Part shown: piece by piece, positions 63,603 to 64,000 of the stretch
Position numbering within the stretch: position 1 is the first letter of the stretch
Layout of the letters: each line of letters starts with the position of its first letter
NCBI RefSeq assembly: GCF_018141165.1
Contig: NZ_CP058557.1
Location: forward strand, 868,001-932,000
Direction: 5' to 3'
Length of the DNA stretch: 64,000 bases
Source: Alkaliphilus sp. B6464
Lineage (GTDB): Bacteria; Bacillota; Clostridia; Peptostreptococcales; Natronincolaceae
Translations under genes and position numbers: made by a program
The notes under the pieces: generated by a model
What the model was told of the DNA's origin: nothing
Databases searched by the model: none
What the model saw: the letters and a program-made list of their open reading frames with translations, nothing else

Positions 63603-64000
63603 TTATTTTCGTGAAAAATCATTATATAATTTTACGGCTGCTTCTCTAATATCCTGTTTACCTAATATGGCAGAAACTATAGCAACTCCATCTATACCTG
63701 TGTCGCTTACGGATTTTATATTACTTTCATTAATACCACCTATCCCAACCACTGGAATATTTATATTTTCTTTAATATTTTTAAGCTGGTCTAATGTTAC
63801 AATACGAGTATCCGTTTTAGTATCTGTAGGAAATAATGCCCCTACCCCTATATAGTCAGCCCCATCTTCTATAGCCTTTAGGGCCTCTTCTAATGTTGCA
63901 GTGGAGACTCCCACAATTTTATCTTTTCCTAGAATATCTCTTACAACATTTGCTGGCATATCATCCTGTCCCACATGAACACCATCAGCATCTACTGCTA
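63603..64000 (-). CDS. thiE: Thiamine-phosphate synthase, C-terminal part (runs off the window)
   Basis: About 130 residues, continuing to the window edge: AVDADGVHVGQDDMP, then STATLEEALKAIEDGADYIGVGALFPTDTK, VVGIGGINESNI. ThiE joins the pyrimidine and thiazole precursors to make thiamine monophosphate. The N-terminus lies outside. It precedes the symporter remnant, possibly once a thiamine-precursor operon. Confidence 0.93.
   Translation of the reverse strand, partial: AVDADGVHVGQDDMPANVVRDILGKDKIVGVSTATLEEALKAIEDGADYIGVGALFPTDTKTDTRIVTLDQLKNIKENINIPVVGIGGINESNIKSVSDTGIDGVAIVSAILGKQDIREAAVKLYNDFSRK

Overview
The window reads as a low-GC, endospore-forming, anaerobic member of the Clostridia (Firmicutes). 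Sporulation genes (yabP, yabQ, spoVB, spoVT, spoVG, a SpoIID-like gene, spmA, spmB), strong AGGAGG ribosome binding sites, frequent GTG and TTG starts, T-box and SAM-I leaders and many rho-independent terminators all fit. The gene content resembles Alkaliphilus/Natronincolaceae-type clostridia; that genus-level guess is an inference. Most genes are on the minus strand, and the order of the core genes mirrors the origin-proximal yabB-to-yabR region of Bacillus subtilis, so the window probably lies near oriC.

Layout. 1-7.7 kb: end of a Ppx/GppA gene, then yabR, divIC, yabQ, yabP, a SpoIID-like lipoprotein, rqcP, hup, a shortened yabN/mazG, spoVB and spoVT. 7.8-17.3 kb: prsA-type foldase, mfd, a small PrsW-like membrane protein, pth, prs, glmU, spoVG (with a sigma-H-type promoter) and purR. 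17.7-25.4 kb: murC (plus strand), an LCP-family protein, an Orn/Lys/Arg decarboxylase, an M20 peptidase, an AbgT transporter and a 31-residue membrane peptide. 25.4-37.5 kb: a repeat-containing protein of unknown role, ksgA, rnmV, a YabE-type 3D-domain protein, an SLH-domain protein, a GntR/ABC operon with operator and promoter, an HD-GYP protein, tatD, and metG behind a methionine T-box. 37.7-44.3 kb: a pseudokinase-like membrane protein, spmAB, pncB, an AbrB protein with a zinc-ribbon tail, rsmI and trmN6. 44.5-52.5 kb: a secreted protein, rsgI-sigI, a class-I isoprenoid-synthase-like protein, an NhaC-type antiporter, an atypical cis-prenyltransferase and an AlaX-type editing protein. 52.5-64 kb: more accessory: a SAM-I riboswitch with only a fragment of homoserine dehydrogenase behind it, a chromate-transporter pair, a MarR-controlled heterodimeric ABC exporter, a GntR/FCD remnant, an ABC efflux operon, an HD protein, a CmpB-like membrane protein, an internally deleted Na+/solute symporter and the end of thiE.

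The genes combine conserved housekeeping (translation, peptidoglycan precursors, PRPP and purine control, rRNA and tRNA maturation) with sporulation and envelope functions. The most unusual features are three genes reduced by large deletions whose flanking signals survive (hom, FCD regulator, symporter), the one-MazG-domain YabN, the isoprenoid-type gene trio at 47.5-51.1 kb, the pseudokinase/membrane/beta-sandwich protein, and a pair of matching palindromes around marR.
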